A model generated the notes under the pieces. The model had not been told where the DNA came from. It saw nothing but the letters and a program-made list of their open reading frames with translations, and made no database searches. A stretch of DNA of 64,000 nt, taken from assembly GCA_950022295.1 (NCBI GenBank), contig OX465595.1, forward strand, positions 120,468,270-120,532,269, in the 5' to 3' direction. Positions 1 through 10,570 of this stretch are shown here, piece by piece. How positions within the stretch are numbered: the first letter of the stretch is position 1; each line of letters begins with the position of its first letter. The DNA is from Bromus sterilis. Taxonomy: Eukaryota > Streptophyta > Magnoliopsida > Poales > Poaceae. Position numbers and translations under genes: made by a program.

Positions 1-531
1 TCCTTAAGTGGCCCCGTTCGTAGAGGGATGGTAGGACAAAAGATGTTGTGCAAAGTTCTTATTGCAAGCACGTACAACTACATACGGAACACATGCCTAC
101 GTTTGGTTCTTAGACTAGGATGCTCTTGTTTGTTCTTTGGCTAGAGTTGGTGCAATTCTGTCAATTTCCCAACTGTAATTTGTTCACCCAGCACCTTGTT
201 CTTTTGCCTAGAGAGGTACCACTAGTGAAACCTTGAACCCCTGTCCATCTTTCACCTTCATTGCCTTCGTTGTTACTTTTACTTTCTTTCCTGCTCCTAC
301 TACTTTGTTACTACTTTGTGGTATTAGTGATTGGGGAAGTCTTAAAGGCTACACCCGTCAACACATCGTTTCTACTTTTATCTTGTCTAGTGCTTTTTCA
401 GGAGTGGTTGAATTGACAACTCAACTGCTAAGGCTTATTAGTATTCTTTGGCTCCCCTTGTGTCGAATCAATAAATTGGGTTACTCTTACGCGCGAAGAC
501 TGTTGCGATCCCCTACACTTGTGGGTTATCA
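1..531 (+). repeat. End of an Athila-type Gypsy LTR, plus orientation
   Basis: The first ~100 bases are, in reverse complement, closely similar to 17345-17450, and 400-531 is similar to the reverse complement of 16962-17090. Both are LTR of the minus-strand Athila-type element in this window. The segment ends in TTATCA at 531, the same terminal CA as that LTR (16962). From 532 the sequence is Copia LTR, starting 258 bp inside the LTR as judged from the intact 3' copy. The simplest reading is a 3' LTR of a plus-strand Athila-type element inserted in the Copia 5' LTR, with the rest of both lying left of the window. The middle (110-390) diverges from the 17-kb copy, so it is a different subfamily. 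The open frame at 233-544 is not a gene. Confidence 0.75.
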
Positions 532-1940
532 ACACCCACCTTAATCACTACAGTGTGATCAAGTCACATAAGTTCAGCATTGCGATGACTTAATAACATA
601 TTGACTGAATCCTTACACCGTGATGATCATAAATAATTGCTATCTATTAAGATGCTTTGAGTGCATTAACCGTTACACTGAAACATGGTAACTGAAAAGG
701 TGTATCTTGGGTATTCCAAAGTAGATATGTTGAGGAGTATGAAATAGATCAGAGCGGGATTTGTTAATCCGAGTGACGGATAGGTACTCTGGGCCCAATC
801 GGTGGTCTTGCATCAATAGCTTGCAAGCAAGTGACTAGATCATAAGAGATGTAATATTCACAGACGAGTAAACATGTTTTGTCGGAGACGAGGAAGAACT
901 AGGTATTGGATACCGACGATCATACCTCGGACAAACATAGCACCGAAGAACAAAGGGATCAAGTCATATTGTTAACGGTTCAACAACGATGAAGTTTATT
1001 CGATGGAAGCGTAGGGGCACTTCAAGGATTGTAACCAGATCCCACATGATCGTCATTGGTCAGAGAGTGTCTCGATCATGTCAACTATTTCCCGGACCGT
1101 AGGGTGTCACACTTAAGGGAAATCAATGCATTAAGGATTGATTCGGGATCATCGGTGAAAAGAGAGAAAACACTAGAAATGTACCAAAAGGTGCCAGAAG
1201 CTGTTCCGGATATTTTGAAAGGTTCAAAATAATATATATTAATGTTTAAATATGTTTTATTATTTAATTGACAGAATTAAATATTAAAAATGATTTAAAT
1301 AATTATTTAAAAAGTTGAAAAGGTATTTGGGCCTTAAAAGGCCCATGAGGGGAAGGGGGAGTCTCCCCCCTTGGGCTTGGCGCCAAGGGAGGGGCACATC
1401 CCCCCTCCTAGCCGCACCACTCCCCCCCTTGGGGGTTTAGTCCCACATGGGGGAAGGGGAGGGGGTGGAGCCCCTCCTTGGCCTATATAAGGAGGGGTGG
1501 GGGAGAATTTTTCAATATAACATTGAGTTTCTCTCATTTTCTCCGAGCTAGAGCGGACTCCCCTGGTTTGGAGTTTGCACCTGGTTTGGGGTTTCACCAT
1601 CATCCGGACGCCGTCCTGCTGCCGGAATCAGGATCCGGATCAATCTTCTTTCCACTGCTCTTTTGGTTCGGAGCCCGGAGGGACGTCGGTTGCACCGTAC
1701 GTGTGTAATCCCGGGAGGCACTACACGTGTGGTGCTACTTCATCGTCGGAGGTTCTTCAACACGACAGGGAGGTCGTAGGATCAGAGTCTACGCCAACCA
1801 CGTTCGAGGAATGTTTCCCTCTTTCGGTCTTCAAAGGTATGAACACCGATTCCTTCCGTTACATACATCAGCATAGCATAGATCTTTGGTTCGGGACTCG
1901 TAGTTAGGAAATTTTTTGTTTTCTGCGCCGATCGCCAACA
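532..1940 (+). repeat. Copia 5' LTR, first 258 bp missing from window
   Basis: Aligns with 10829-12243 of the 3' LTR with few differences. It ends in CCAACA at 1940, immediately before the primer site. Bases corresponding to 10571-10828 are absent because another LTR ends at 531. Bases 532-536 (ACACC) would be the candidate target duplication of that left element. Confidence 0.9.
1484..1490 (+). promoter_or_regulatory. Copia 5' LTR TATA box
   Basis: TATATAA sits in a GC-rich stretch about 450 bp before the LTR end, and the same box is at 11782-11788 in the 3' LTR. The position is typical of the U3/R junction of BARE-like LTRs. Transcription would start roughly 30 bp downstream. Confidence 0.65.
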
Positions 1941-1941
1941 G

Positions 1942-1953
1942 TGGTATCAGAGC
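1942..1953 (+). other. Copia primer-binding site, initiator tRNA-Met
   Basis: TGGTATCAGAGC follows the 5' LTR after one base. It is the canonical plant initiator tRNA-Met complement used by Copia elements. The following 1954-2894 is the untranslated leader; no coding trace was recognised there. Confidence 0.92.
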
Positions 1954-2894
1954 AAGGCTATGCGTAGATGTATTGTACGGGTAGAACACATCTAGGATGT
2001 GGACATCAATTCTCCAATTGTTACCCTCCCACGTGTACTTGTTTAGCGTTGCGGCAATGTCCTGATGAAGAGGCCCCGACCGACCTTACGCGTTTATGCG
2101 AGACTGGTTCCATGCTTGACATATGGCTTGTACTATATAAGTGGTTGGGGTGTCTGTCTCTCTAACATTAGCGACGCGAAGACGTTTGCAATGGAGGGCC
2201 CCGACAGGGTTGTAATAAAGACGATTGCATGATTGGTGTTGTGGCTTGTTTTCGCAGGATAGAAAGCGGTTCTCTCTCGAAACCCCTTAGCAGCCACGTA
2301 AAACTTGCAAAAGATAAAGTAGAAGTCGGTTTAACTTTAATTTGCATGTAAGGGGGGATCATAGCTTGTATGATTTACAGTTTTACTTCTTGTCTTGCTA
2401 ATATGCTAGATATGTGACGGTAGCATGATAGGATAATCTCTCTCAATACCATGATTGTATTCTCCCTTAGTGGGCACCGCCTGGAAGGATCTCTTTATGA
2501 TAGGCAGGCCGTGACGATCGGGTGTCATACATACATTAGCGATCGCATGAGGGTGGGTTTGGCAAGCCTAGCATATGCAGATATGGCCTTGCTGAAAAGC
2601 CATACACTAAGGTTCGACTGGCAGGCTTGACATATGTAGATATGAGCTTGGGATACAGATGACCGAAAGGTTAAGCATGAGTCATATAACGGATATGATT
2701 GGCATGATGGCCTACCTAGGGAGATGTGTCGTCGTCCGTGTGATATTCGAGGACGATCATTCAAACTAGGATTATGTTAATCATTTCGTAAATTTGGAGA
2801 GATGTTTAACTAAGTGGGAGTTTTCGAATTAATTAAAATTGAACTCCAATTATGAACAAAGTCTAAATATGTGTTTTGCAAATAACCATTGTAG

Positions 2895-3731
2895 ACGGCT
2901 GCACCTGGCCCCTCATTCAACTTAGGGTCATTCCTAGACAAAGACAAACTGGAAACCGATGGGTCAAACTTCACCAACTGGTTCCGCACTCTGAGGTTTC
3001 TCCTCGTTCCCCTCAAGATGGCATACGTACTAGAGGTCGCGTTAGGTGAGGAACCACCAGCAGACGCTAGTCAGGATGAGAAGAATGTCTACCTCTCCAA
3101 GACGGATGATTACAACCTTTTCCAGAGTGGAATGCTTTACTCCATGGAGGCTGAGCTGCAGAAACGCTTTGAGAGGATGGGTGCATATGAGATAATCACC
3201 GACCTCAAGGCCGTCTTTGAACCCCAAGCCAGGGCTGAACGTTATGAGTCTTCTGAAGCTTTCTTCTCAGCAAAGATTGATGAACATAGCAGTGTTAGTG
3301 AGCACGTGGTCAAGATGTCTGGCTACGTTCAACGCTTGAATGCTCTGGAATGTGAGATTCCAGATGAACTTGCTATTGATAGGGTGCTGCAGTCGCTGCC
3401 CCCTAGCTACAAAGGCTTTGTGTTGAACTACAACATGCAGGGGATGACTAAGACCCCTTCTGAGTTGTTCGCCATGCTGAAAACTACTGAGGTTGAGATC
3501 AAGAAGGAGCATGTTGTATTCATGGTCAACAAGACCGTTGAATTCAAGAAGTCTGGAAAGAAGGAGAAGGGAAAGAAGGGAAGCCCGAAGAAGGGTGACA
3601 AGCCAGTTGTCACTCCTCGTAAGGCACGCAAACCTGGACCCAAGCCCGGCGTTGAGTGTTTCTACTGCAAGGGTGATGGTCACTAGAAACGCAACTGCCC
3701 CAAGTACCTAGAGGATAAGAAGGATGGCAAG
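2895..3731 (+). pseudogene. gag: Copia gag (capsid and zinc knuckle), broken
   Basis: Encodes the nucleocapsid precursor that packages element RNA in the cytoplasm. The frame can be followed from about 2895, just after a TAG at 2892-2894, through the first in-frame ATG at 3018. The usual start codon is not visible, so the N-terminus is damaged. Family features seen are an NFTNWFRTLRF segment near the N-terminus, the UBN2-type helical capsid region (LQSLPPSYKGFVLNYNMQG), a lysine-rich linker, and a CCHC knuckle beginning CFYCKGDGH. A TAG at 3684-3686 stands where the knuckle should have a Trp, cutting the CX2CX4HX4C motif before its last Cys. The frame then continues unbroken into protease, so gag-pol is one reading frame, as in this lineage. 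Confidence 0.9.
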
Positions 3732-5318
3732 ATTGTCAGAAGAGACAAAGGTATATTTGATATACACGTTATTGATCTTTTCTTAACAAGCGCTGGGAAC
3801 AAATCCTGGATATTTGATACAGGATCTGTTGCTTATATTTCTAACTCCTCTCAGGGGCTACGGAATAGGCGACGCTTGATGAAAGATGAAGTGACGATGC
3901 GCGTGGGAAACGGCTGTCGGATTGAAGTGGTGGCGGTCGGCACGAAGCATCTTAGTCTCCCTTTGGGATTAGTTTTGATTTTGAATAAGTGCTACTATGT
4001 ACTCGCGTTGAGTGTGAACATCGTTAGTGGTTCTTGCTTGAAGCGAGACCACTATTCTTTTAAGTCAGATACAATTGGTTGTGCGATTTATAAGGATGAT
4101 GTGTTTTATGTTCACGCAGCGGAGAAAAATGGCTTATTCATTCTTAATCCCGATTGTGATATACTTCATATTGATAACGTAGAGGCCAAAAGATTAAAAC
4201 CTAGTGGCGAAGAACACATGATGATGTGGCATTATCGACTTGGTCATATTGGTGAAAAACGCATGACAATGGAGCGTGCGGAAGACTTGTTAGGGATCAT
4301 ACATTCAGATGTATGTGGACCTACGAACGTCCCCATACGCAATGGTCTTCGTTACTTCACGACCTTCACAGATGACTTAAGAAGATATGGGTATATCTAC
4401 TTAATGAACCATAAGTCTGAAACCTTTGAAAGGTTCAAGGAATTTCAGAGTGATGTCGAGAATCAACTCGGGAAGAAAATCAAGCACCTTCGATCCGATC
4501 AAGGAGGGGAGTATTTAAGTCACAAGTTTTGCGATCATCTTAAGACTTGTGGCATCGTACCACAACTTACGCCGGCAGGAACACCTCGGCGTAACGGTGT
4601 TTCTGAGCGACGTAATCAAACTCTATTGGATAGCGTACGATCGATGATGTCTCATACCGACTTACCTGTGTCATTCTGGGTGTATGCATTAGAAACTTCC
4701 GCTTACATTCTTAATAGGGAACCGTCCAAATCCGTAAAGACAACACCATTTGAGGAATGGCATGGCAAGAAACCAAAGTTGTCTCACTTGAAGATTTGGG
4801 GTTGTGAGGCTTATGTTAGGAAACTTCAGCCTGACAAACTCGAATCAAAAGCGCATAAGTGCATCTTTGTGGGATATCCAAGGGAAAGCGTTGGATACAC
4901 CTTCTACAACCAGTCTGAGGGAAAAATGTTTGTCGCCAAGGCTGGATGCTTTCCTGAGAAAGAGTTTCTTTCGGAAGAATTGAGTGGGAGGAAAATAGAC
5001 CTCAACGAGATGATTGACCAATCACTCCAAGTGGAAGAAATGGCAATGGAAGTTGTTCCGGAACCATTTTCCGTAGTGGGAGCTGAAGAGAACGGTCATC
5101 ATGATATTCATAACGATCGTGACATACATGATGATCATGATCAAGATGAAGAGGATCCTATTGTACCCCGCAGTTCATCAAGAGCCCGAGTAAAAACTCA
5201 GTTTTATGGGAAACTTGTCAATGCAGTCATGTTAAATGAACCTGACGAACCTGCAAACTACAAAGAAGCAATGGAGGGACCCGAATCCGAGAAATGGCTG
5301 GAAGCCATGAAATCCTAG
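3732..5318 (+). pseudogene. pol: Copia protease and integrase
   Basis: Continues the gag frame. The aspartic protease active site reads WIFDTGS at about 3815-3836. The GAG-pre-integrase motif WHYRLGH lies near 4230. The integrase core follows with the expected acidic residues: D in IHSDVCGP (~4310), D in RSDQGGEY (~4500) and E in NGVSERRN (~4600), then a C-terminal region with KIWGCEAY. Between RLGHIGEKRMT and the ERAEDLL segment the zinc-finger (HHCC) region looks shortened by an in-frame deletion, an inference from the usual family length. The frame ends at TAG 5316-5318, and 5335 is the start of the nested solo LTR. Integrase would join cDNA to chromosomal DNA; this copy cannot. Confidence 0.9.
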
Positions 5319-5329
5319 ATAGACTCCAT

Positions 5330-5334
5330 GTATG
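5330..5334. repeat. Target duplication GTATG (left)
   Basis: Perfect 5-bp match to 9039-9043, bounding the solo LTR. Removing 5335-9043 restores continuity of the pol reading frame. Confidence 0.93.
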
Positions 5335-8300
5335 TGTAAGGCCCGATATGCGGTACTATTCTAGATCTAGATGTTTCCATCCAGATCCGGGGATGAAGCA
5401 CATATCGGTCCCATTGCGACATATGACATAGCCATATGCCCCGGATTTCCAACATGATATCACAACATTACAGATACAAGGATACAACATCTCATACAAT
5501 CAGCATACAACTGCCTTTATACAATACAACAGCGGAAGATACATGTCTGAGTACAGACTACAATCAAATTCCTACTGACAAAGAGAAAATCATCGATCCC
5601 CATAACCACACGGGTCCAGGCCCTCCGCCGGGATCCACCTAGGTCGTCGTCGAGTCTCCACGTGAAACGTCGATCACCATACCTGTTGTCGATCAAGAAT
5701 CCTGAAAAGAGTTTGGGGGTAGTATCATGAGTACAGAAGTACTCAGCATCCAGATGTAGTGGTCAACTGACCCAGCAAGGACTTCATCACTCGTCATTCT
5801 AGGACAACTAGTAGTTTACGGTAAGGATGGGTTAAGTGGTGAGGTTTCTGCCGCACTAGCATTTATGAAGTGGCTAACGATCTAGAGAGTAAGGTAAGAA
5901 GCCAAGCATTCGATGAGGAATCGCCTCCAACAAGTCTTTCTATCAACTACTTACGCAAACATAACACCTATCCTATCCTTGTCCTCCTCTTCGCATCCCG
6001 ATGAAGAAGAAGCAGTCAAGCCACACACACACGTTGATCAAGTTATATTAAGATTATCTCAGTTGTTGTTGTCTATGAACAAGGAGTAGGTCTCAAGTTG
6101 TCCATAACCGTGGACACAGCTTCTCGAAAAGATTTAACCCTGCAGGGGTGTACCAACTTCCCATTACAAGGCTCCGCACGCACGCCCATCTCTCTCAGTT
6201 GCTACCCATCACAGGCAACCATTTTATGATTTAGTTCCAAGAGATCCGAAACGACAGGTCCCTCTAACTAACAATGAACAAATCCGGGTGGCCCCCGGTG
6301 AGTCGACATCCATATCAGGAGCCGTCCGCTCTCTCGATCTGGTCTCTACCGTCTGTCGCAGGTTTGGATAGCCGGTTAATCACACATGGGAAACCGGGTC
6401 CTCAGCCGGACAAAGTGGGCCAGCAAGGGAACTATGTCCTCACTGGTCCGGGTTGGTTTGAAAACTACTAGCGGCTGACCAGCACACACACGGTTTCAAA
6501 GGGTAAATCAGCTTGGGCCACCACTAGAAATGTTTGAAGCTAGGTAGGTAAGAAGAGGGGACCCCATAAAATCCCACACGCGGTTAGGCACGATCAGTCT
6601 TAAAACCAATACCCGGAACTCGGATCCTAGGTGACTCGAATGGAACAAAGGGTCGGGGCGGGATAGCCTAGACCTTCCATCCTTTGTTGAATATAGTCAA
6701 CATTATAATAATCATATCATCAACAACAATAATAATAATAATGTGATATCCCAAACCAAGGAGTAACAGGGTAACATCGTAGCATCCTAAGCATGCATAC
6801 TAAGCAAGGGCTGAGCAACGAGCAATAGTAACATAGCAGTACATGGTTTGCTGGGAGGGGACATGGTTGTATCGGTTTGAAAGAGGCTGTAAACATGTGG
6901 TAGGATCAAACATCGAACCTATCCTAGACTAGCATGCAAACCTCTGGTTGAAATAGAATGGATCATAAGTAATGTATAGTCCTTGATTGTTGATAAGTCG
7001 GGTTCCGAAGGTGTAGTTAATCGCAAGCTCGCATCGTCTCCGAGAGTAACCGCGGAAGCACACAGGAAGGAAACAATGGAAGGAAATCAACGAGCAAGCA
7101 CCTATTACTACGAGGCAAATACGAGCAAGCATCAACAAGAAGGCAACACGAGACATCGCACCTACCGTCGAGAGCGGTTACTAACAGGTTAAGTGGAGTA
7201 CTCGTCACACACGACGATACCGCACATTTAGAATATTTTAAATTGTTTAGCTACAGGTGATCAACAAAGTTTGTTAATATGGCATCTCACTCAAGCATGG
7301 CATAGCACACAAACATGGCAAGAGGTGAAGCATAAATAAACTACCTGGGCTAGTCAATTTAAGTGGGGGGTAAAACCTATACATGGCAACTATTACGAAC
7401 CCCACGATAATTATTGCATTTGGTACTGTTTTTCCCTAAAAAATATTTTATTATTTTATTAGCAAGAAAGAGCAGCATAAACACAATCTACATGCAATTC
7501 TAGTCAAGTTACATATAAAGAACATTTTAAACGGAGCAACGGTTAAAAAGTTATGGCAATTACAGTTTACAGTGGCAAGCAGATGTAATTAGCAGGTAAT
7601 TAACATGTAAACAAAGTCAAACATGGCAACAAGCAACATTTTAATGATCTACGTGAAGAATAGAGCAACTTTCATATCGAAAGTGTCTCCATCGGAGCTA
7701 TCGGTGAAAAGATATAGCTACCACAAAAAGCTATTACAAACTGCCAAAATAAATAAACTAGAAAAGGAAAAAAACTAACGGGCCGAAACTAGGATACTGG
7801 GCCTAAACAGGAAATAGAAAAAAAAAGAAAAAAAAGGGTGGGGCACTCACCCTGCTGGGCCGAGGCCCAACTCGGCCTGGAGGCCTGGACTGGGCCACTG
7901 GGGCTTTGCGGGCTGGATCTGGCAGGCCGCTAGAGGCTAGGCCGGCCCAGGTAGCGGTGTCGACGGAAGGTTTGGATCCGGTCGATCCCGATCCTGCACC
8001 GAACGGTGGCGGCGGTGGCTTGGCCACCTCGCCGGACTAGCGCAGGAGGAGGCCTGGGTGGTCAGAACGGGTGTCGGAGACGAGGGGCGGCCAGATCCTG
8101 CAGCCGGGAAAGGCTGGGGCGTCTCTGGGGCGGCGCGGCACGACGTCCAGGGGAGCTCGGTCCCGAGATCCATGGCGCGGCGGCCTTTCCTGGCGACGGC
8201 GGCGCAGCGGCCTTGCGCGGAGAGGAGGAGGAGACAGAGGGTGAGAGGGAGAAGTGGAGGGAGGTGGCACGGGCAGAGGAGAAGACCTGGCGGCGGCGGC

Positions 8301-9038
8301 CACCTGCTGGACTGCCGGCGGCGGCCCGACGATGAGGCCGAGGCGGCTCGGGCAGCTGCGCGGAGGTAGGAGAGAGAGGAGAGAGAAGAGGTGACGTGGC
8401 GCCTCTGGAGACATCCGATCTGCGATCCGACGGCTCCGGTGGTGGCCAGGGCTAGGGTTTCGTGAAATTGGGGCTAATTGGGGCAGATTTGAGGCAATTG
8501 TGAGGGGGTGGCTGCAATTTTTTGCTAGGGAAACCCTAGAAAGGGGTGGGAGTGTGGTGGTCTTTATATAGCCCCGATGGCAGGCAGTTTGCAAAAACAA
8601 CTCCGGTTTTTCTCTCGCGCGCGTGGTGCTTTACGTTTCTGACCGCCGGGGGTCCACAGGACCTCCGATTCGGGTAAAATTTCGAACTGCGCGATCAGCG
8701 CGTCGAGCCGGCGGCGTTCACCTCACGCTGGAACGGTTCCGAGAAAACATTCCGGCGCGCTATAAAAATATTCCGTTTACTTATTAAACGGGGTTTTCGT
8801 TCCGTTGGCTGCGGCTGGTCTTGTGCGGTTTTCGCGACGGTGGTCGGGTGAAACCCGGGGTCACAAAGGTCGAGTGGCAGGGTGGCAAGGGTCGGTCTCC
8901 GTCCGATACGAGAGAAGAGGGGGAAAATAATCGCCGATCGATAAATCGGGGATGCAAACACCACAAACAAATCAGACAATCAAACAATTCACACCGAAAA
9001 CAAAATTTTTAATTTTTTGTGAAATCTGGGCTGCTACA
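5335..9038 (-). mobile_element. Solo LTR of a large-LTR Gypsy family, nested in Copia pol
   Basis: 3704 bp bounded by TG...CA and flanked by GTATG. It is related along its length to the LTRs at 57037-61208 and 61800-64000, which belong to a minus-strand element, so this LTR also lies in minus orientation (start at 9038, end at 5335). No interior, primer site or coding sequence is present, which indicates LTR-LTR recombination. It is ~470 bp shorter than the 57037 copy, the difference lying mainly around 7360-7860 against 59060-59960. The many open frames in 7800-8600 lie in a GC-rich leader-like block and are not credited as genes. Confidence 0.9.
8452..8570 (-). promoter_or_regulatory. Predicted LTR promoter with TATA box and AAACCCTAG motif
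   Basis: On the minus strand, TATATAAA occupies 8563-8570. The motif AAACCCTAG occurs at 8452-8460, within 120 bp downstream, and a second palindromic copy is near 8525-8539. This resembles the leader of plant housekeeping genes and is followed by a GC-rich block (8350-7980). The same arrangement, partly mutated, is at 60620-60740. Confidence 0.5.
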
Positions 9039-9043
9039 GTATG
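9039..9043. repeat. Target duplication GTATG (right)
   Basis: Second copy of the 5-bp duplication flanking the solo LTR; pol coding resumes directly after it. Confidence 0.93.
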
Positions 9044-10539
9044 CCAACAAAGTCCGGACTTTGGTGGATATTCCCGAGGACCGAAAGGCCGTCGAGAATA
9101 AGTGGATATTCAAGAAAAAGACTGACGTGGATGGAAACGTATCTGTCTATTAAGATCGACTTGCCGCAAAAGGTTTCCGTCAAATTCAAGGAGTTGACTA
9201 CGAAGAGACTTTCTCTCCCGTAGCGATGCTAAAGTCTATCTGGATATTGCTAGCAATTGCTGCCTATTACGATTATGAAATATGGAAGATGGATGTGAAA
9301 ACCGCGTTCCTAAATGGCAACATTGAGGAAGAGTTGTATATGGTACAACCGGAAGGTTTTATTGATCCTAAGGACGTTGGTAACGTATGCAAACTTCAAC
9401 GGTCCATTTATGGGTTGAAGCAAGCATCTCGGAGCTAGAATCTTCGTTTTGATAAGGTGATCAAAGCTTTTGGATTTGTCCAAAATGAAGAAGAATTCTG
9501 TGTTTATAAGAAAGCGAGTGGGAGCTCTGTGGCATTCCTAGTACTATATGTGGATGAAATATTATTGATAGGGAATGATGTGAAATTTCTAGAGGGGGTA
9601 AAGGAATATTTGAATGGACAATTTTCCATGAAGGACCTAGGTGAAGCTGCATACATATTAGGCATTAAAAAATATAGAGATAGATCAAGACGCCTATTAG
9701 CACTGAGTCAGAGAACTTACCTTGAGAAGTTATTGAAGAGGTTCAATATTGATAACACCAAGAGAGGCCTCTTGCCCGTTATGAAAGGAAGTAAATTGAG
9801 TGTGACTCAATGCCCAGCAACAGCAAAAGAAAGGGAAGAAATGTCCTTAAATCCCTATGCCTCATCCATAGGTTCTATCAAGTATGCTATGCTGTGTACT
9901 CGACCAGATGTGGCCCTGGCGGTTAGTCTGACTAATCGTTTCCAAAGTAATCCTAGAATGGATCATTTGATTGCAGTGAAGAACGTCCTTAAGTACTTAC
10001 AAAGAACTAAGGATCTGGTTCTTGTCTATGGAGGATGTGAAGAAGAGCTCGCCGTAACAGGTTACGTCGATGCCAGTCTTGGTACTGATCCCGATGACTC
10101 AAAATCCCAGACGGGATACGTGTTTATGTTGAATGGTGGTACGAATAGCTGGAGGAGCGGCAAGCAGTCAGTCGTCGTCCAATCTACGATGGAGTCGGAG
10201 TATATTTCCGCTTGCGAAGCGTCAAATGAAGCGCATTGGCTGAAGAAGTTCATCATCGAGCTTGGTGTATTCCCTAGTTGCACTGACCCTATTAGCATTT
10301 ATTGCGACAATACAGGTTCCATTCCTAACTCAAGGGAGCCGAGGACTCACTCTACAACCAAGCATAATCTCCGGCGTTTCCATGTGACGCGGGACTACGT
10401 CAAGGATGGTGATACTAGGATTTGAAAAATACATACGTATCTGAATCCGCCAGACCCAATGACTAAACCTCTTGCACAAGCCAAGTTTGAACAACACCGA
10501 GATACTATTTGTGTTAGATACATACCTGATGTAAACTAG
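9044..10539 (+). pseudogene. pol: Copia reverse transcriptase and RNase H
   Basis: Continues the pol frame after the solo LTR. It reads WIFKKKTDVDG, then MDVKTAFLNG, LYMVQPEGF and YGLKQA, all Copia RT motifs. Stops fall at about 9150 (TAA), 9436-9438 (TAG for the Trp after KQASRS) and 10423-10425 (TGA), with the frame resuming each time; the terminal stop is TAG 10537-10539. The RT catalytic box is YVDE (9547-9558) rather than YVDD, so the second catalytic Asp is lost. RNase H shows D in YVDASLGTD, E in MESEYIS and D in YCDNTGS, followed by RFHVTRDYV. The product would copy element RNA into cDNA. Non-functional, high confidence in identity. Confidence 0.92.
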
Positions 10540-10559
10540 TGTAACTTGTACTCTAGTGC

Positions 10560-10569
10560 AAGTGGGAGA
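10560..10569 (+). other. Copia polypurine tract
   Basis: AAGTGGGAGA lies directly before the 3' LTR start at 10571, the place where plus-strand DNA synthesis is primed. Confidence 0.8.
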
Positions 10570-10570
10570 C

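Noticed and set aside
233..544. 103-codon frame with hydrophobic stretches
   Set aside because: Runs across the joint between two LTRs; not a gene.
7803..8600. Overlapping open frames of 70-190 codons on both strands
   Set aside because: GC-rich LTR sequence with few stops on any strand; frames are not shared with the related LTR at 59950-60690 and have no motif.
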